A DNA stretch of 64,000 nt from Enoplosus armatus (GCF_043641665.1 NC_092193.1:6868501-6932500), one strand, 5' to 3'; shown: positions 48,721 through 62,174, numbered from the stretch's first letter. Notes: generated from the sequence alone by a model not told the origin. Numbers and translations are program-made.

Positions 48721-51172
48721 GACTACGCAAAACAAAAAGATGTATTACTTGTTTTCTATTGCTGCCAGCCTGTCCTAGATGTGGACTATGAGTGCGTAAG
48801 GAGTTTTGGTTGTATTGTTTCTTTGCTTGTGTGGCACATGGTTCTCTTCATTTGAGAGCTGCAGTCAAAACTATGTTTACATACACACTTACACAATACA
48901 CTTCCACCAAAGGGAAAAAGAAAAAAAACATGTCTTTGTCTTGTTGTTGAACAGTAGTAATTTTGTTAAGTAGTAACATGACATTTGAGACAGGATGTGT
49001 AGAGTGTAGAAGTGTATTTGTAGATACAAGCCAATGACAGTAGCTGAATGTCATTTTAAAGGATTTTTGAAAGCTATCAATGGCAACAGTTGCTGGTAAC
49101 AATATATCAGTCAACAAATGACTTCCTAGCTCTATGACTAAGGTTGCTTCTTCTAATGTGCTGTAACCCATCCTTGTCATTCTCATGAAGCGTGGGAGAA
49201 TCAGAAGAATCTGAAGCCAAAATCCCATCAGCTTTATGTAAATTTAAGAGGACGACTTGTGAAAGAAAAAAAAGGAGATTGCACGGCTGTCGCAGAGGTT
49301 GTCCAGCTCAAATCTTTAATCAGATCTAATCCTTGAATCAAATGGAAAGAGGGGAAGGTTTTCTGAGCTGGTACGGTTGAAAGCCAGCATCCTGCTGTGG
49401 GAGCCTCCGAGAAGCCACACATTCAGGAAATGAGCTTTAATTCATGGAGGGTCAATGAATAGAAATGAAGTTGCATCCCACTGGGTGACATATTGAGCAC
49501 TGAGACCAATTTCATTTGAGAGATTAATTTTCCTCCCGAGGTTGTCATGAAACACCTAATTGTAGAGTCTACTGTAAGTGCCTCTCATTAAATGACACTG
49601 TCGATGAAAAGAGTAGCGAATTCCTTTTTTGAAAGAGACTCTTGCCTTGGAAAGCAACTTTTGGAAAACTAAGATGAGGTATTTGAAATGGGTTAATACA
49701 CTGTGAAAATAGCTGGAGGGGATTATACAGGATTATATATAGATATATTTAGCAAAACAAATTTTTGGAAGAAAAAAACCAAAAGGTCATGGTCAGCATA
49801 AATCTGCTGGAGAAAAAAACAAGCAACTATGTGATTGTCAATTAATTTCAATGAGGAAATGAATCAGCAACATCAGTAAATCCTTGAAGAATTGACCGTT
49901 TGCTAAACTTCACCCCAAAACAGCAACTGTCCTATCATAGGTTAGCAACTAGACACAGCAGTCCTTTGCAAGCTTTGCATTTCTCCTCACGTTTGAAGTG
50001 GTGAGTATTGGGCTTTATTAAGAGCGATTATAGAAAGAGGCTTTTTTTTAACATTTCCAAACCAAAAATGCAAGATCAAAAGGCCAAGGAATGGTTTTAA
50101 CACTGTGTTTATCTGCTCTAATGTAAGCTGCAAACTTTAGCATGTCCGACTAACTAGCTTACTGCCTACAAACCTAACCCAAAAAGTTTTTCATATGTTG
50201 TGGGGTTACAGGTTGTTTTAAAAAAAGATCTGTTCACAATATCACATCCACTGTGTAGTATGTCCCCACTATGTGGAAGGCAGTCCTAAATGTTACTATA
50301 TCAGATTAAAGGCTACTGGCCTCTGTCCTGTTCTTTATTGGATTTGGGGGAAGGAACTCAACTTAGTCAAACTGGTTATCCGAGATAATGTTATGTTCGG
50401 CATTGGTTAGTCCTTATCTTAAAAGCCTTTTTTTCTTGTAACATTTAAAGTGAAACAAAAACACTGTTTGAAAATATAAAAAATAAAGCATCTAACCTCT
50501 GTCTTGCCATGTCAAAGTATCAAAGATAAGCAGCCAAACAGTTTATCATATTATAGCTCTACAATGCTGTTTCTTTCTTTTCATGTCTTCCACATGGGTC
50601 ATGAACTGAGGACTGTTTGCCTGGGACATCCAGCTTTAACCTACATTTTTGCACGATATCATGTACTGTAGTTCATATTGAAGACCCTTTAACAGGGATC
50701 ACCTTTTTGAAATTAGTTAGTTTGAAACTGTAAGAAGCTAACGTTAGCTGAAATAGCTACCTATAGCTACAGCGGATAAAGCGAGAGATGTCATTACAGC
50801 CCTCTGAAATCAAGGACCCATTGTTTCAAAAGTTACCAAGAATTTTTGATGGTAAATCTTTCTCGATTATCTCTACAAACTGTATGCGTACCATGCAAGA
50901 ACAGAAAGCTTGATATCAACAGTAACTGAGCGGGCGGGGCTTAGCAAAAGGTCAATTACTCTTTACTCTTTCGGATGTGACTAAAACTGACAAATAACTT
51001 TGCTCTTATCCCAAATACAGTAACAACATCATATATATTCAGCAATACAGTTGTATCGCCTTCTGTGATTTAATAGTTTTGTTCAAGGTTACTCTCCCTG
51101 AACTGGCACACTTGAGACCATTTGTGGTGACAGTTCGAGGAAAAGAAGCTTTAGAGCAATGTTTAAGGGCCC

Positions 51173-51174
<2 letters not shown>

Positions 51175-51203
<29 letters not shown>
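51175..51203. repeat. (GT)n microsatellite
   Basis: Pure GT run of about 14 units in the intergenic region. Confidence 0.95.
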
Positions 51204-51208
<5 letters not shown>

Positions 51209-54200
51209 CAATTACCCTTATGACATGTTAGTGCAATAAAATTGGTGTTTTATGACACTTGCTCCTGGCTTTGGGCTGTATTTAGCTATTAGCACAAAAA
51301 AGTTTTAAGGTTAAATCCAAGTCTCTTGCACTGAAATGCAGATTATGGCAGAAAAGGTTGATGAACAACTGGATAGAGACCATTTCTCTGCCTCAAGAGC
51401 AAATGCAACACACTGCCAACATCGACATTCTCCGCCACGGAGGGAAAATGAACGCCATAATTCCTCTACATGGCCTGCTTACTGTTGGAGTGTGGGCATG
51501 GGAATATTTAAAGCAACCTTCTCTTTTTCTACACCAGATTTAGAGAGAAAAAGTAACTACAACATGCACGTTGTTGTGTGCATGAATATATACAGCTAAA
51601 TAAAAGAGCTGACATTTAAACCTACATTTGGCAACAGTGGAACATTTTATGATAATGACATTTTGGTAGAGTTTTGGAGTGCGACAACAAAGAAAGGACC
51701 TGAGGATTTTGTTTGTTCGTCATGTTCCCCACTTTTCCGTGTCACAGCAACACCTTGTCCTTCCTCCTTTCACTTCTAAGACTCAGGAGGGGGTATTAGG
51801 AGGACATTTTTAGACACGAGCAGTCCTTGTGTTCTGCCAATGTCAGCACCGGTGGCACCAACAGAAAGTTACATAACACAAGACAAGGGGTATTCAATAT
51901 CTAGGAAAGAAGAGGCCCAGCAACACGACTGGAGCACTCAGCTTATTAACAATCCAATATCCATATTTAGCTCATCAGTGACACTCTTTGAAATGTCTAG
52001 CAGTAGAACTCAAATATTGGTGCTGTTCAGGGACAAAAAACTTTTCTGTCAGTCAACATTGTAAATAATACTATTGCATGCAAAAATGATGAGCGGCGCT
52101 ATATAGAGTCCCCAGCTTCACATTCTTTTTCCAAACCATTCGAATATCACTAATGCTCATGCTAAGCCTGGTTCACATTTCTTCCCTCCACTGTTTTCAA
52201 ATCAAACGTTATAAAGAAAGTGCAGCTTCTATTCTGTTTCATGAATTTCAGAAATATAGCATATATATATTGAGTATACTGTGATTTACAGCTCAGAATC
52301 TAAGCTAGAGGTTGCAGGTCCACGAGCTTCTCCCAAGTCTAGCTCTTTGTTTGTGACAATATGTTGTCCTTGACCGGTCACTGAGCAGGCTTCAGCTGCA
52401 GATGTTGCGCCCTGAAAAGGGGAGACATCAATAAAGATACTCGGACACGATGCTGCCTCTCAGGCAGCTTCATTGAGAATGTATTCTTTTCAGAGGTAGT
52501 TTAAGGTACAAAAGTAAAATAAATTAAAGTAAGTAGTTAGTAAAAATATTCTAACACTGATATGCATTTTCTTTCCATGACAACTTTACAATCTATTTTT
52601 CTTCTTTTCTTTCACTTTTCTCTTACAGGTAAGTAAACAGGCAAGTATATTGTAATTTGTCGCTTTTTCTTAAACAGGTAAAAAACAGGTGATGAGGTCA
52701 ATAAACTTAGATTATCAAACTTAAATGTATTGGAAATATCTTGTAAAACATTAGTTGACACGCGTCTCCTCTATTTGTTATATTCCTTGTTCCTTATCAC
52801 AGACATTTACTTTAGAAATGAACACACTAACGCATTAGTAATTAATCACACACATACACATTCTCTGTATGTGTCTTACTGAGCTAAACACAGTATCTGT
52901 TGCACCTATGCTGGCCTGAGGGAACAGAATTTAGTTAGCCGCATAACAGTATACCAATTCACAACCTAAAAACTGAAATAATGCTTCCAAAACAATCAAC
53001 ATTCAGTCAGCATGTTAACAAAACACAAACAAAACAACTCAGCAAACATATTCCAAAGTTCAAGAGCATAAAATGTAATCACATTGGCTCAACCGTCACT
53101 GTAACAAAAGAAATGAAACTACAAGTGTTGTTCTATATGGAGAGTTGCACTTTCCACAAAGACCTTCTCTTCCTTTGAGCAGCAGCACTATTCTCATAAA
53201 GCAAAAGCTGTCTGCTGTCTGACAATGGAAGTTTCTTTATTTATTTATTTACTTGTCTTTTTTTGTTTGTTTGTTTGTTCAGAGAGTTTCATTTCAAGAG
53301 ATATCTACCATTTGAAGAAAAGTTACACCTAGTCTGGCAAAATGATTGCGAGCACCAAATTAAAACTAATTACTGTACATAGGCTATAAATTATGGAACT
53401 TCTGAATAACTTTTGAGATTTTTTTTCATTATTGTTACAGTCTCTAATCTATATGTCTGTGCAACACAAATTCCTTCAACTTTAAAGGCCTGGTCACACC
53501 ATAAAGGGATACAGCTAAATTAATCTGCTCGTCTTCATGAAATTTGGGGTTAGCTTGGTTGCGTAGGTGCCACTCACAGGGCTGAGGCAATCAAGCTAAA
53601 CTCTAGCACGCCAGCCAGCCGGGAACATGATAGAGCTAGTCAGTCACAATAGCTCTCCTAGCTTCTTTCTATTTTCTCTATGCTGGTCTGTTTAGGGTTT
53701 CATAAAAGTGGATGGACACGTCAAATAAGCTAGACGCAAAAGATGTGTGCATATGTACATTGTACCCACAAGCAAAAGGAATAATCTTGGCGGTTCCATT
53801 GAAATTATATGATTTCATTGCACATTTTTCTCCTTTTAAATTCCTATGTGACAGGGCCTCACAGTGAACTTCAGCCGCATTCAGTAACCTGCATGTGAGC
53901 GAATCAGATCATCTGATTTCTTTCCTTCTGAGATACAGCAGGCTTATATTAAAAAGGTGTGGAAGGCTCCACGGGGAGAAATCTGTGATACAGAGTAGAA
54001 TTACTCTTGTATCTTGAAATTGTATCAACCCCATTTATGTGGCAACACATCAGAAATGGCCCTTATGGACGAATGGGAGCAGCATGCCATCTGTGGCTTT
54101 ATCAAACCCCTATTCACATCCCTGACATCGCAAGGACAGCTGGTGGGTGGTTTGCTGGCTTGGCACACAGAGCCAGAGTACACTAGAATCAATAGACAGA

Positions 54201-54639
54201 ACAAAGAGGAAGTTAAGCTGCCTCCGCTGGAACATAATGGAAATACCTTTCTTCCTACTGATCTTTCAGAGTTCTTGGAACTGACAAAACCCCCATCCAT
54301 TAGTTCAAGAAAGACGTGACAAATGCTATTTTTGGAATCATAAGGTACAAGTCCCCTATTTCGTTTGAAACAGTCCTTATATAGTATATTATGAGTTGAT
54401 GTTGGTGTCAAATAATCTGAACTACGATTATTGCCAAAAAAAATGGAATTAAAATGATTTATTAGAAATGCATAGGCAGCTTTAAGTAGGTTCTGGCACT
54501 AAGCAAAGATACATATAAAAAGAATCTGCTTTCTTGTCACGACCACAAACCAATCTGATGTCCCCTCATTTCAATACAATCTAGAGCAGCAATCGGCTCT
54601 TCGGCTACAGATGGTAATCCCATTCAGTGTCACACACGA

Positions 54640-54830
54640 TCACAGCTCTTGTCTGTTTTTTCTCAGTGCCAAATCCAGCTCTTCTGGCCTTCAGTGCCAC
54701 ACCTAAATTGCAAATCAGCCCCGGCTGGGATTGGCACCGCAAGCCCCCGACACCCTGTTGAAGAAATTATTTATGTATCACACTGAATCCGTCCATAAAT
54801 AAAAGATACCATTCACAGTCTGTTCCAGAG
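54640..54830. promoter_or_regulatory. Candidate conserved non-coding element, intergenic
   Basis: Unique-looking block with ctaaattgcaaatcagcccc, ggctgggattggcacc (NFI- or CCAAT-like on the minus strand) and ttatttatgtatcac. It may be a distal element of either neighbour. Inference only. Confidence 0.25.
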
Positions 54831-57800
54831 TTCCCGGAGCTTGGAAGAAAACGGTTTATCCTCATTTTTTCACACGCTGGGAGGGATGTGGGGTTTGTGT
54901 TGGTCCCTGGGTTTCATATAAACACCTCTGAAAAATACATAAACACACACCTGTAGAATGTGTAAAAGATTATCACCTGTTCCAAAGCACACTGCAAACG
55001 AAGACTGATATCAATTTCTCTGCAGAATGTAGAGACATCCTAAAAATCATACCGTGGCTAATTTTAACGTTCAGTATTTTTTTCTGTCTTAAAATAGGCA
55101 TCAGATGGGTTGGGTTTGCCTGATAGGACCACACCCTGATCAGAAAGGATAATGTATAAATATTAGAGTTTACATTCAAATTAGAAAATTGTATTTTGCA
55201 TTTTGATTCAGTAAAATGTTAACAGAAGGGGACAGTGATATGCTGAGCTAAGGCTACAAGTGGCATTGATAAAAGTGAATCCAAAGGTTGCTCAGCTGTA
55301 AGCATGGCTGTGGAAAGCAGGCACATGATTAATTACATTTTACAAAAAAAACCCCCCACAATTTTCATGTTTTATTTTGTTACACGCCTGTTACTTTAAC
55401 AAAAAGTATTTGTTCCTCATTTGTTACAAACCAGTCTTGACAATCGGCATTGGTTAATCCAAGAACTGTTGTCTCATGTATTGGAGGAGAGAGAGGCACA
55501 GGTGGCGGTGGTGGCAGAAAATCCCAAAACAAAGAGCTGGTACAAAGACACAGTTAGAGAAGAAACAGACACACAGGAAGATAGTCAGAGAGACAGATTG
55601 ACAGGGACACAAGTGAGGTAGTTTAGAAGCAGACGACGGGCACACCAAAACAAAGAGATTCCGGTTACAGTGGGGAGAAATAAAGGAGGGAAGAAGCCTT
55701 CATCACAAAAGCTAGCCATGAAACAATAGTTCCCTGATGGAAAGAGGCAGCAGTAAACACGAACACCCCTGTTTGGCAGACCTGGGGGAAGGACTTGGAG
55801 AAAAAGAGGGAGACAGAAGGGAGGGGGGGGGCAGGAGGGGTGAGAGACAGACCCTGCCAAAGCGGCCCCCAGGACGAGCAGCGCCACCTCGTTAAACCTG
55901 TCCGCAGGAGTCACAGGCAGATGCTCTGCTTTTTCTATGATAATGGCCGACCTGCTAAGCAGCCAGCGGCGTCACGCTCCTTTGAACAACTACTGACCTC
56001 AAAGCTGTCACTCGGTTTCACGCCAGTGATGGGCTTGTTGCACCATAAGTTTTAATGCGGGCCAAGATGTATTAATATTGCCTGTTATCAAACGTTGTAC
56101 AAAATGCCTTTCTGCTGATATGTTCTTCATAAGTTTGTGATAGGCCTCTGCGCTCGACTGAGCTGCATGTGGGCATCAGATAGAGTAGCTACAGATTCAT
56201 GATCACCAATTATATCTTCAGACCTTTGAAAACATGCTCCCCAGCCTGTGCAAATTGGCATTAAGGATATGAAAGTGTTACCCATTAATGCACATTTATT
56301 CACCATTTTACATTTAGGAGACCCACCGCTGTCAAGCATCAAAGCGCAGTCAGCACATGGAGCCATGAGTCAAGAGGAAGTAACTAGGGTGAGGGAGAGA
56401 TAGAGAGGGAAAGAGAGATAGACAGAGGAGGAGAGAGCAGCGGTTCTCTGAGGATTAGCTCATTTAGACTGCTTTGATCTGTGAGATCTTAATTGCTCGG
56501 TAGCACTGATAGAGTCCTCACAGAGACTTAGCAACACCATCCACACGAGGAGGGAGGAGGGTGGTCATGCCATTACCTTCTCTCCCTCATTCCCTCTTTC
56601 TCTGAAGAAACTCATCTCAATTACTGGACATTATTGTTTCTATTAATGATTAGAAAGAATAAGCGTCTACAACCTCGCTGGAAGCTCTGGGAGGCTTTGA
56701 GTGAAACGCTAAAATCAGCCAGTTACCATGCTTACATTTAGCAGGTAATGTTCATCTTAGTATATTGTGTTTGCACTAAATACAAAGTTCAGTTTAGGCT
56801 GACGGAAATATTATTAGTTTTGCAGGTATTTGGTCATACTGTAAACCAAAGTTTTAGACAAAGTGGTTTATCTATCTATCAAGCAGGTGTTGATATAGTT
56901 CACTAGATGCGTGACACATTTGACCTGCTGGTTGCCAGACTTTTCTAAAAACAACTCATGATCTCTCTTCATTGAAAAATACCTTGATTAAGATTAGTTA
57001 AACACCATGGTCCTGGTTAAAGTAAAAAAAAAAAAGACTGCCTTCAAGGTTAAAAGAAACCAACTTTGACCGTTGATAGGAGAAGGATGCATCCTCCATA
57101 AGACGACCTTTTGAAGCGACGTAACAATATTCTGACACTTCTGCCAGTTTCTGTACGTTGTTTAAACAAATGATTGTGGTTTTTCAGGAGTGGACAGCTG
57201 TAAACATGGGTAGTTTTAAGCTGTTTAACAATCAATGCTTTTGTTTTCCTGGTGATGCTCTCACTTTCTTAAATATGCGCAACAAAATCCCAGCCGAGCC
57301 ACTGTAAAGGTGAGAATGGGAATTTTGATTTATTGGCTTTTTTTTGAGTGTTTGGCTGAGTCACCCTTCATCAAGTCAAATCCCGATTTTATGGCATCAT
57401 GTCATTCTAGCCATTTCATTGTAAATGTCAGCTTCAACAGCTTCTGTGGGTTTTGTAACAGGACTGGATATGTTTTTCATCTACATTCCTCTTTTCTCTT
57501 GCAAGGCAGCTTTTAATGTACCTTGTCCTAATACAGAAAAACTCTGTAGTTGTAGTTTTATGATTTTGTAAAGGGGGTTGATGGTCACAAGTCAGCAGTT
57601 GAATATAAATCTTACAGATAAAGTCTTTCAGAGAGTCGAGCCCTTTTGAGAGGAACCGAGAGCTCAACGTATTTGAGGGCAGCTTCAGCTTCTGCTAAAT
57701 CCCTGTTTAACCCCATATAGAGATCCAGAGGGGCTGACTGGCAAAGACCTGGGGTTAAGGAGATCATTCAGACAGATGAAGATGATGCATGGCTTCCTTT

Positions 57801-59929
57801 GCTCTGCCTTTTGTCTCTCTCTCAGACGCACACACACATACCAACACACCATCCTCCTGCTTGCTGTACTTTATCTACTCCATGCAACCTTGAACACCCA
57901 TTTCTCTCTCTCTGGCTGCTGTCCAACTTCTCTGTCGTCGCCTTTCATCTCTTTGGCTAAGACAGGAGCAGGCAGATTACGGGGAGGAAGAGTATTAGGG
58001 GAGCCATTCTTTCTGCCTCTTTGTGATGGGAGGGTTACTGTTAGCGCAGCAGAGCCCTCCCTCTGCTGAATTTGGTCATTAGAGAGGCTGCAGAGCAGTG
58101 GGGGGAAAGTAAGCCTGAGGGAGTGTTTACATTACAAGCATACAGATGTTGTGACACTCTGGTGTAGGAATGCATACTCATATCTGACAGTGTGTTTCTG
58201 TTGAATCTTATATTTAAAAATCCATAAAATACAAAAGGCAATAAATTAATATATGTGTATAAAACAGTAGAAAGAGCACATCAACAGATGTCAAACAGCA
58301 TAAAGAAAATAGGCTCACAGCATCACAACACTGCAGGAAAATGCCAAAAAACAGCAGAATATTATTGTTACAGACATCATTTGACAATAACTGGCTGCAT
58401 ACTAATAGTTCGAAGGGCCTAATCACTTGTATTAATTGTAGCATCTGCTGAATCTGTTGTTAAAAAGCCATTAATGTAGCTTTTAGCAGCAAATTTTGAT
58501 TTACGCATTGTCAAAAGACACGGAACATAAACTGGATGTACACAGTTCCTTAGTGCTTACAGAAGTACTGATATTTTAAAATCAAAAGCTGTATTCCAAC
58601 AAACAATTTATCAGTTGGAAAATATCAAAACAAAACACAATAACTGGAGGCAATGATGTGAACTATGACATTCACTCCCTAAGGACATCCTTGTTTGCAT
58701 ATTTAGCAGTATGCCATTTGGTTGACAGGGAACTTATTTGGATACAGCCAATACCATTTTTTTATTCTAAACATACTTTTTATAAAGCTGCCACCATCAC
58801 TTGTCTTTTACTGACATGACACAAAAGAGCCATGGATTGTGTGTGTAAAACAACAGCTGTTCTTTGCAAACTATACATGATGATTTTGAGCAGATGATCA
58901 GCGAGAAAGGGCTAAAAACAAGGGGCTGGTTTCACAAAAGCGATTTGTGATCAGTGCTTACACGCAGGCTGCAAATGGTGGAGTCACAATTCACAAATGA
59001 CTGTCGCCTGCAAGTGGGAGATTCATTTGGGAGTCATAAAGGGCTCTCGCGTGCTCTTGCACAGGTATGGTGTTTGTTTTAATTAGGGAATGAAAATGTG
59101 TCAAGGTTATCATTTTGCAAATAGCAGCTTGCATGTTGCAGATTTGATGAAAGGCGCCCAAGATTTTTATTTTGGTGATGCAAATTTAGAAAGAAAACAC
59201 GGACCCTCACTGAGCTTACATGTTCCTAGACCACAAATGTCTTCAGGTGTCTCTGCTGATTCTGTTCTGTCTGTTTAACCATTGTTTGAGCACTGCCAGA
59301 CCTCCACTGCACCTCCACAATCCAGACCGTGGCAGACACGGCTGTGATTTATGATGCAATGTAACATTTGTCTGAGGAGGGAAAAATAGCCTATCAAATT
59401 TCAAAAGTACAATTCAAAGAGTAAGCTTTTATTAAATATTGATGTCACACACATGGTTAGCGGGATGTTAACGTTTGAAGGAAAACAGCTTCACTTAACG
59501 CCCTTGTGCTACCTTGCTCTACAGTGAACAGCTGTTACATCATCCTTGAATCATTCATTCTGAAACCAGAAAGAGTTGAGGTAAACACAAAATCTGTGGA
59601 ATGTAAAAGGGCTCTCCGGTTTCCACAGTGAATGATCAAAAGATGAAGGGGCTCACAGTGAAGTATAGACCTACCACACATCACTTCAAAAACTTATGTG
59701 GCTTTGTAATTCCTTTTGTGCATATTTTCTCTCTTTGATGACTTCACATGTCTGAAGCCAAACATGAGAACTGGGCATATTTTTTTATATTTTCCCTTTA
59801 GTGGAATCAAATGGGAACATTGTGATCATATATGTGTGTGTTGCTTCCTCCTTTTGATGACTCATCATATTCACTTAGTCTCATGGGGCCAGCCATAATG
59901 TGGTCAATTTTAGGCTTAAATTATATTTT

Positions 59930-60492
59930 GGAAAATACGCTCATTCGCTTTCTTGACGAGAGTTACGTGAGAACATTGATACCACTCTCTGTCTGCTAAA
60001 TATGAAGCTACAGCCAGTAGCCAGCTGTTAGCTTAGCATACAGACTGCAGACTGGAAAACATGGGAAAACAGCTAACTTGGCTCTGTCTGAACGTAACAA
60101 AATCCACCTACCAGCATCTCTAAAGCTCACTAATACCTGGGGTCTTGTCATCACCGTGAGGTTGCCAGGCAACCAGCAGGGTCTCCAGGAAGTAGTCCCC
60201 CACACAATCCCTCATAAAACCATAAATTGTCATTTTAACAATTTGGTTTCTGACCGGATTAAACAAACAAAATATAATGTATTTAAGTAATATAATTAAT
60301 TAGTGAGCTTTAGAGGTGCTGATAGGAGCTAACTGTTTCCCCGTTTCCAGTCTTTATGATAAGCTAAGCTAACCAGCTGCTGGCTGTAGCTTCATATTCA
60401 ACAGATATGAGCATGATATTGATCTTCTCATCTAACGGTTGGCAAGAGAGTGAATAAGTGTGTTTCGCAAAATGTCGAACTATTGCTTTACA
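59930..60492. mobile_element. Fold-back MITE family A, best-preserved copy
   Basis: About 560 bp with long terminal inverted arms. The left end (ttttggaaaatacgctcatt then cgctttcttgacgagagtta) is roughly the reverse complement of the right end (ggcaagagagtgaataagtg then tgtttcgcaaaatgtcgaac). Inner arms match as well (agccagctgttagcttagc against gctaagctaaccagctgctg). It lies about 0.8 kb beyond the vav3 stop and may be within the vav3 3' UTR. Confidence 0.75.
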
Positions 60493-61299
60493 TTTGGGTG
60501 GGTAAACTAGAAATGTTGACGTTTCGACTCCAGACGTGTTCCTGTCATGATATGACCAATTGACTTCTGGCTCCGCAAGACTAATAGTCATTAAGACTGC
60601 AAACTCATCACACGTGAATGACGGATCAGTCCTTCAAGTTGTGGTGCTGAAATCGTTTCATCCTTTTTGTAAATGGTGTAAAATCCGGTTTCAGCGATCG
60701 CATTTAAATATCACATAGTTTATATCAGTCCAGTGATTTAGAATTAAAAAAATAAAAACAGGTCTTCGACAGAAAGTTGAACACAAAAGTCTGAACAGCC
60801 AAGAGGGCTATAGTGTTCCAGTATTAGCTCAGCTCCCGCATTTCAATTTGGTACGAGTACCTGGGCGGTGCGCTGTCAGCAGGATCTGTGTTCCAGTTGG
60901 GTTACTGAGCCTTCCTGGTATTGAAACATGATGACAGTGAAGGCAAGTCTCACGCCAGCCAATGGAGTCATCAATAATAAGACAAGGTGAGCAGGAAGGG
61001 AGGGTTATCTGGGCACAGCACATGCACTTCCCAGTGGGCCGCGGGGGCAGACAGGGCCGCAGAGAGGCGAGATACGGCGTGACGCTCCTGGAATCTGTGA
61101 TTTGACATCTGCTCTGTGTGAGAGTCTGTCAGAGGGCAGGAGAAGGTTTTTGAGGGCGCTGCTGCTTCCTCTTAAGTCCGAGCCTCCTTGGTTTTATCAA
61201 AGAGATCTGACTTGCAGGGCACAGAGAGTGGCTGAGCAGCATGGCGCTGACTGGAGGTGGTCAACTTTGAATAGAATAGACGTCATTCATCCAGCACAG

Positions 61300-61341
61300 T
61301 CAATCCTCCTCTTCCACGTAAGTAGAGGGAAACCAGCCCAC
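61300..61341 (-). CDS. vav3: Vav3 terminal coding exon (end of C-terminal SH3)
   Basis: On the minus strand, after a ttttcag acceptor, 42 nt read VGWFPSTYVEEED followed by TGA (61302-61300). VGWFPSTYVEE is the end of the C-terminal SH3 domain of Vav2 and Vav3: it carries the conserved Trp, Pro and Tyr of the ligand groove and the acidic C-terminal tail. The exon starts in phase 0, matching the phase 0 end of the upstream exon at 62026, and together they rebuild GRVGWFP across the junction. It is too short to appear as an open frame, and a 118-codon frame on the opposite strand over it is a shadow. The 3' UTR would continue to lower coordinates, possibly into the repeat at 59930-60492. Confidence 0.93.
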   Translation of the reverse strand: MGWFPSTYVEEED

Positions 61342-62025
61342 CTGAAAAGCAGCAAAATAGGATACTATTCTGGCAGAAGCACTCAACTGCACAAATACTA
61401 CATGGGATATATATGTTTATGTACTTTTTCTACTCTCCCCTCTTTCCCCAAACTTTGAATGGTGAATTGTCCCCACACTGCAGGCCCTGTCACCACCAAC
61501 TCTCACTCATGGCTCGGTCTACACATGGCGCTAACAGTGAGGAGATTCACCTAGGTTGCAAAATGCGCACAGACAGTTTCATACTACCCCTTCCCACCCA
61601 GCAAACCAAAGACATGATCCCCAATCATGTCCGACAATTCTTTTACCCCTGCAGCACCAAGGTACCCAAATATCAAGCATTTGTTTGGTCAAAAAATTAC
61701 TTAATGAGCTTTAATTAAACACTAAAATATTTAGGTCAATACATACACTGAAACTCTGGTGCTCGGACAGTTGAACCGCCAAGAAGACTTCTTTTTTACT
61801 GTCCTCTGAGATTTTTATTATTCTAATTGACTGACAGCAGAATTATGCCACAGTATTTTAATGCATGATACTCAATAGGGAACTGTCCAATCAATTGGAT
61901 GTGTAATGTAGGATAGATGTATAAAGAAATTCTACAGTAGTTTCCACTGTTTATGATAAGAGCACAGATGACATGAGATGAAATAAAAGGTGTATAGACA
62001 TTTGCCACAATGACAGCAGACCTAC
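61342..62025 (-). other. vav3: vav3 last intron, 684 bp
   Basis: Read on the minus strand, the intron has a gtaggt donor at 62025 and a ttttcag acceptor ending at 61342. No other feature is seen in it. Confidence 0.9.
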
Positions 62026-62174
62026 CCTGCCATCGATCTCTCCCTTCCACCACCCATTGGACATCTTGGTGTAGATGGTGATAACGTCTCCCTGCAGCAG
62101 GGAGAGCTCCCGTGTGTCTCTGGAGCTGAAGTCATAGCGTGCAACTGCGATACCCACCACCCTGGGAGAAAACA
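62026..62174 (-). CDS. vav3: Vav3 penultimate coding exon (C-terminal SH3 domain)
   Basis: On the minus strand this 149-nt exon reads [15 protein letters not shown], then [17 protein letters not shown] and [11 protein letters not shown], most of an SH3 domain. The ARYDF (ALYDY-type) motif, the ELSL..GD stretch of the RT and n-Src region and the tandem Trp are all present. SLLQGD and IYTKM match Vav3 better than Vav2 (which has an IYSRI-type segment) or Vav1. The acceptor is ctttgtctcag and the donor AGG|gtaggt; it enters in phase 1 and ends in phase 0. Vav3 is a Dbl-type guanine-nucleotide exchange factor for Rho and Rac, acting downstream of tyrosine kinases. Its C-terminal SH3 binds proline-rich partners. 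The position tail-to-tail with ntng1 agrees with the human NTNG1-VAV3 arrangement. Residues TKM and NGWW are close together, possibly one residue shorter than in mammals. Confidence 0.95.

Larger units (their letters stand above)
48721..61299. other. Intergenic region between convergent ntng1 and vav3
   Basis: About 12.6 kb separates the probable end of ntng1 from the vav3 stop codon. It includes both 3' UTRs, whose limits I cannot set, and no protein-coding frame that I recognise. The open frames here, including one of 101 codons at 54014-54319 and its antisense frame, have no recognisable domain. Contents include a GT microsatellite at 51175-51203, TTTA and TTTG runs near 53227-53280, a possible regulatory block at 54640-54830, a purine-rich stretch at 55780-55860 and a complete fold-back MITE at about 59930-60492. 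Confidence 0.75.

Noticed and set aside
53480..53860. Possible repeat starting taaaggcctggtcacacca
   Set aside because: The beginning looks like a known type of fish repeat end, but I could not find the opposite end or a second copy in the window.
54014..54411. Overlapping 101-codon plus and 128-codon minus frames in the intergenic region
   Set aside because: Both resemble nothing known, they overlap each other, and no exon signals of a gene structure are visible.
61102..61458. A 118-codon plus-strand open frame
   Set aside because: It runs antisense over the vav3 terminal exon and its peptide has no domain features; a shadow of the real minus-strand exon.
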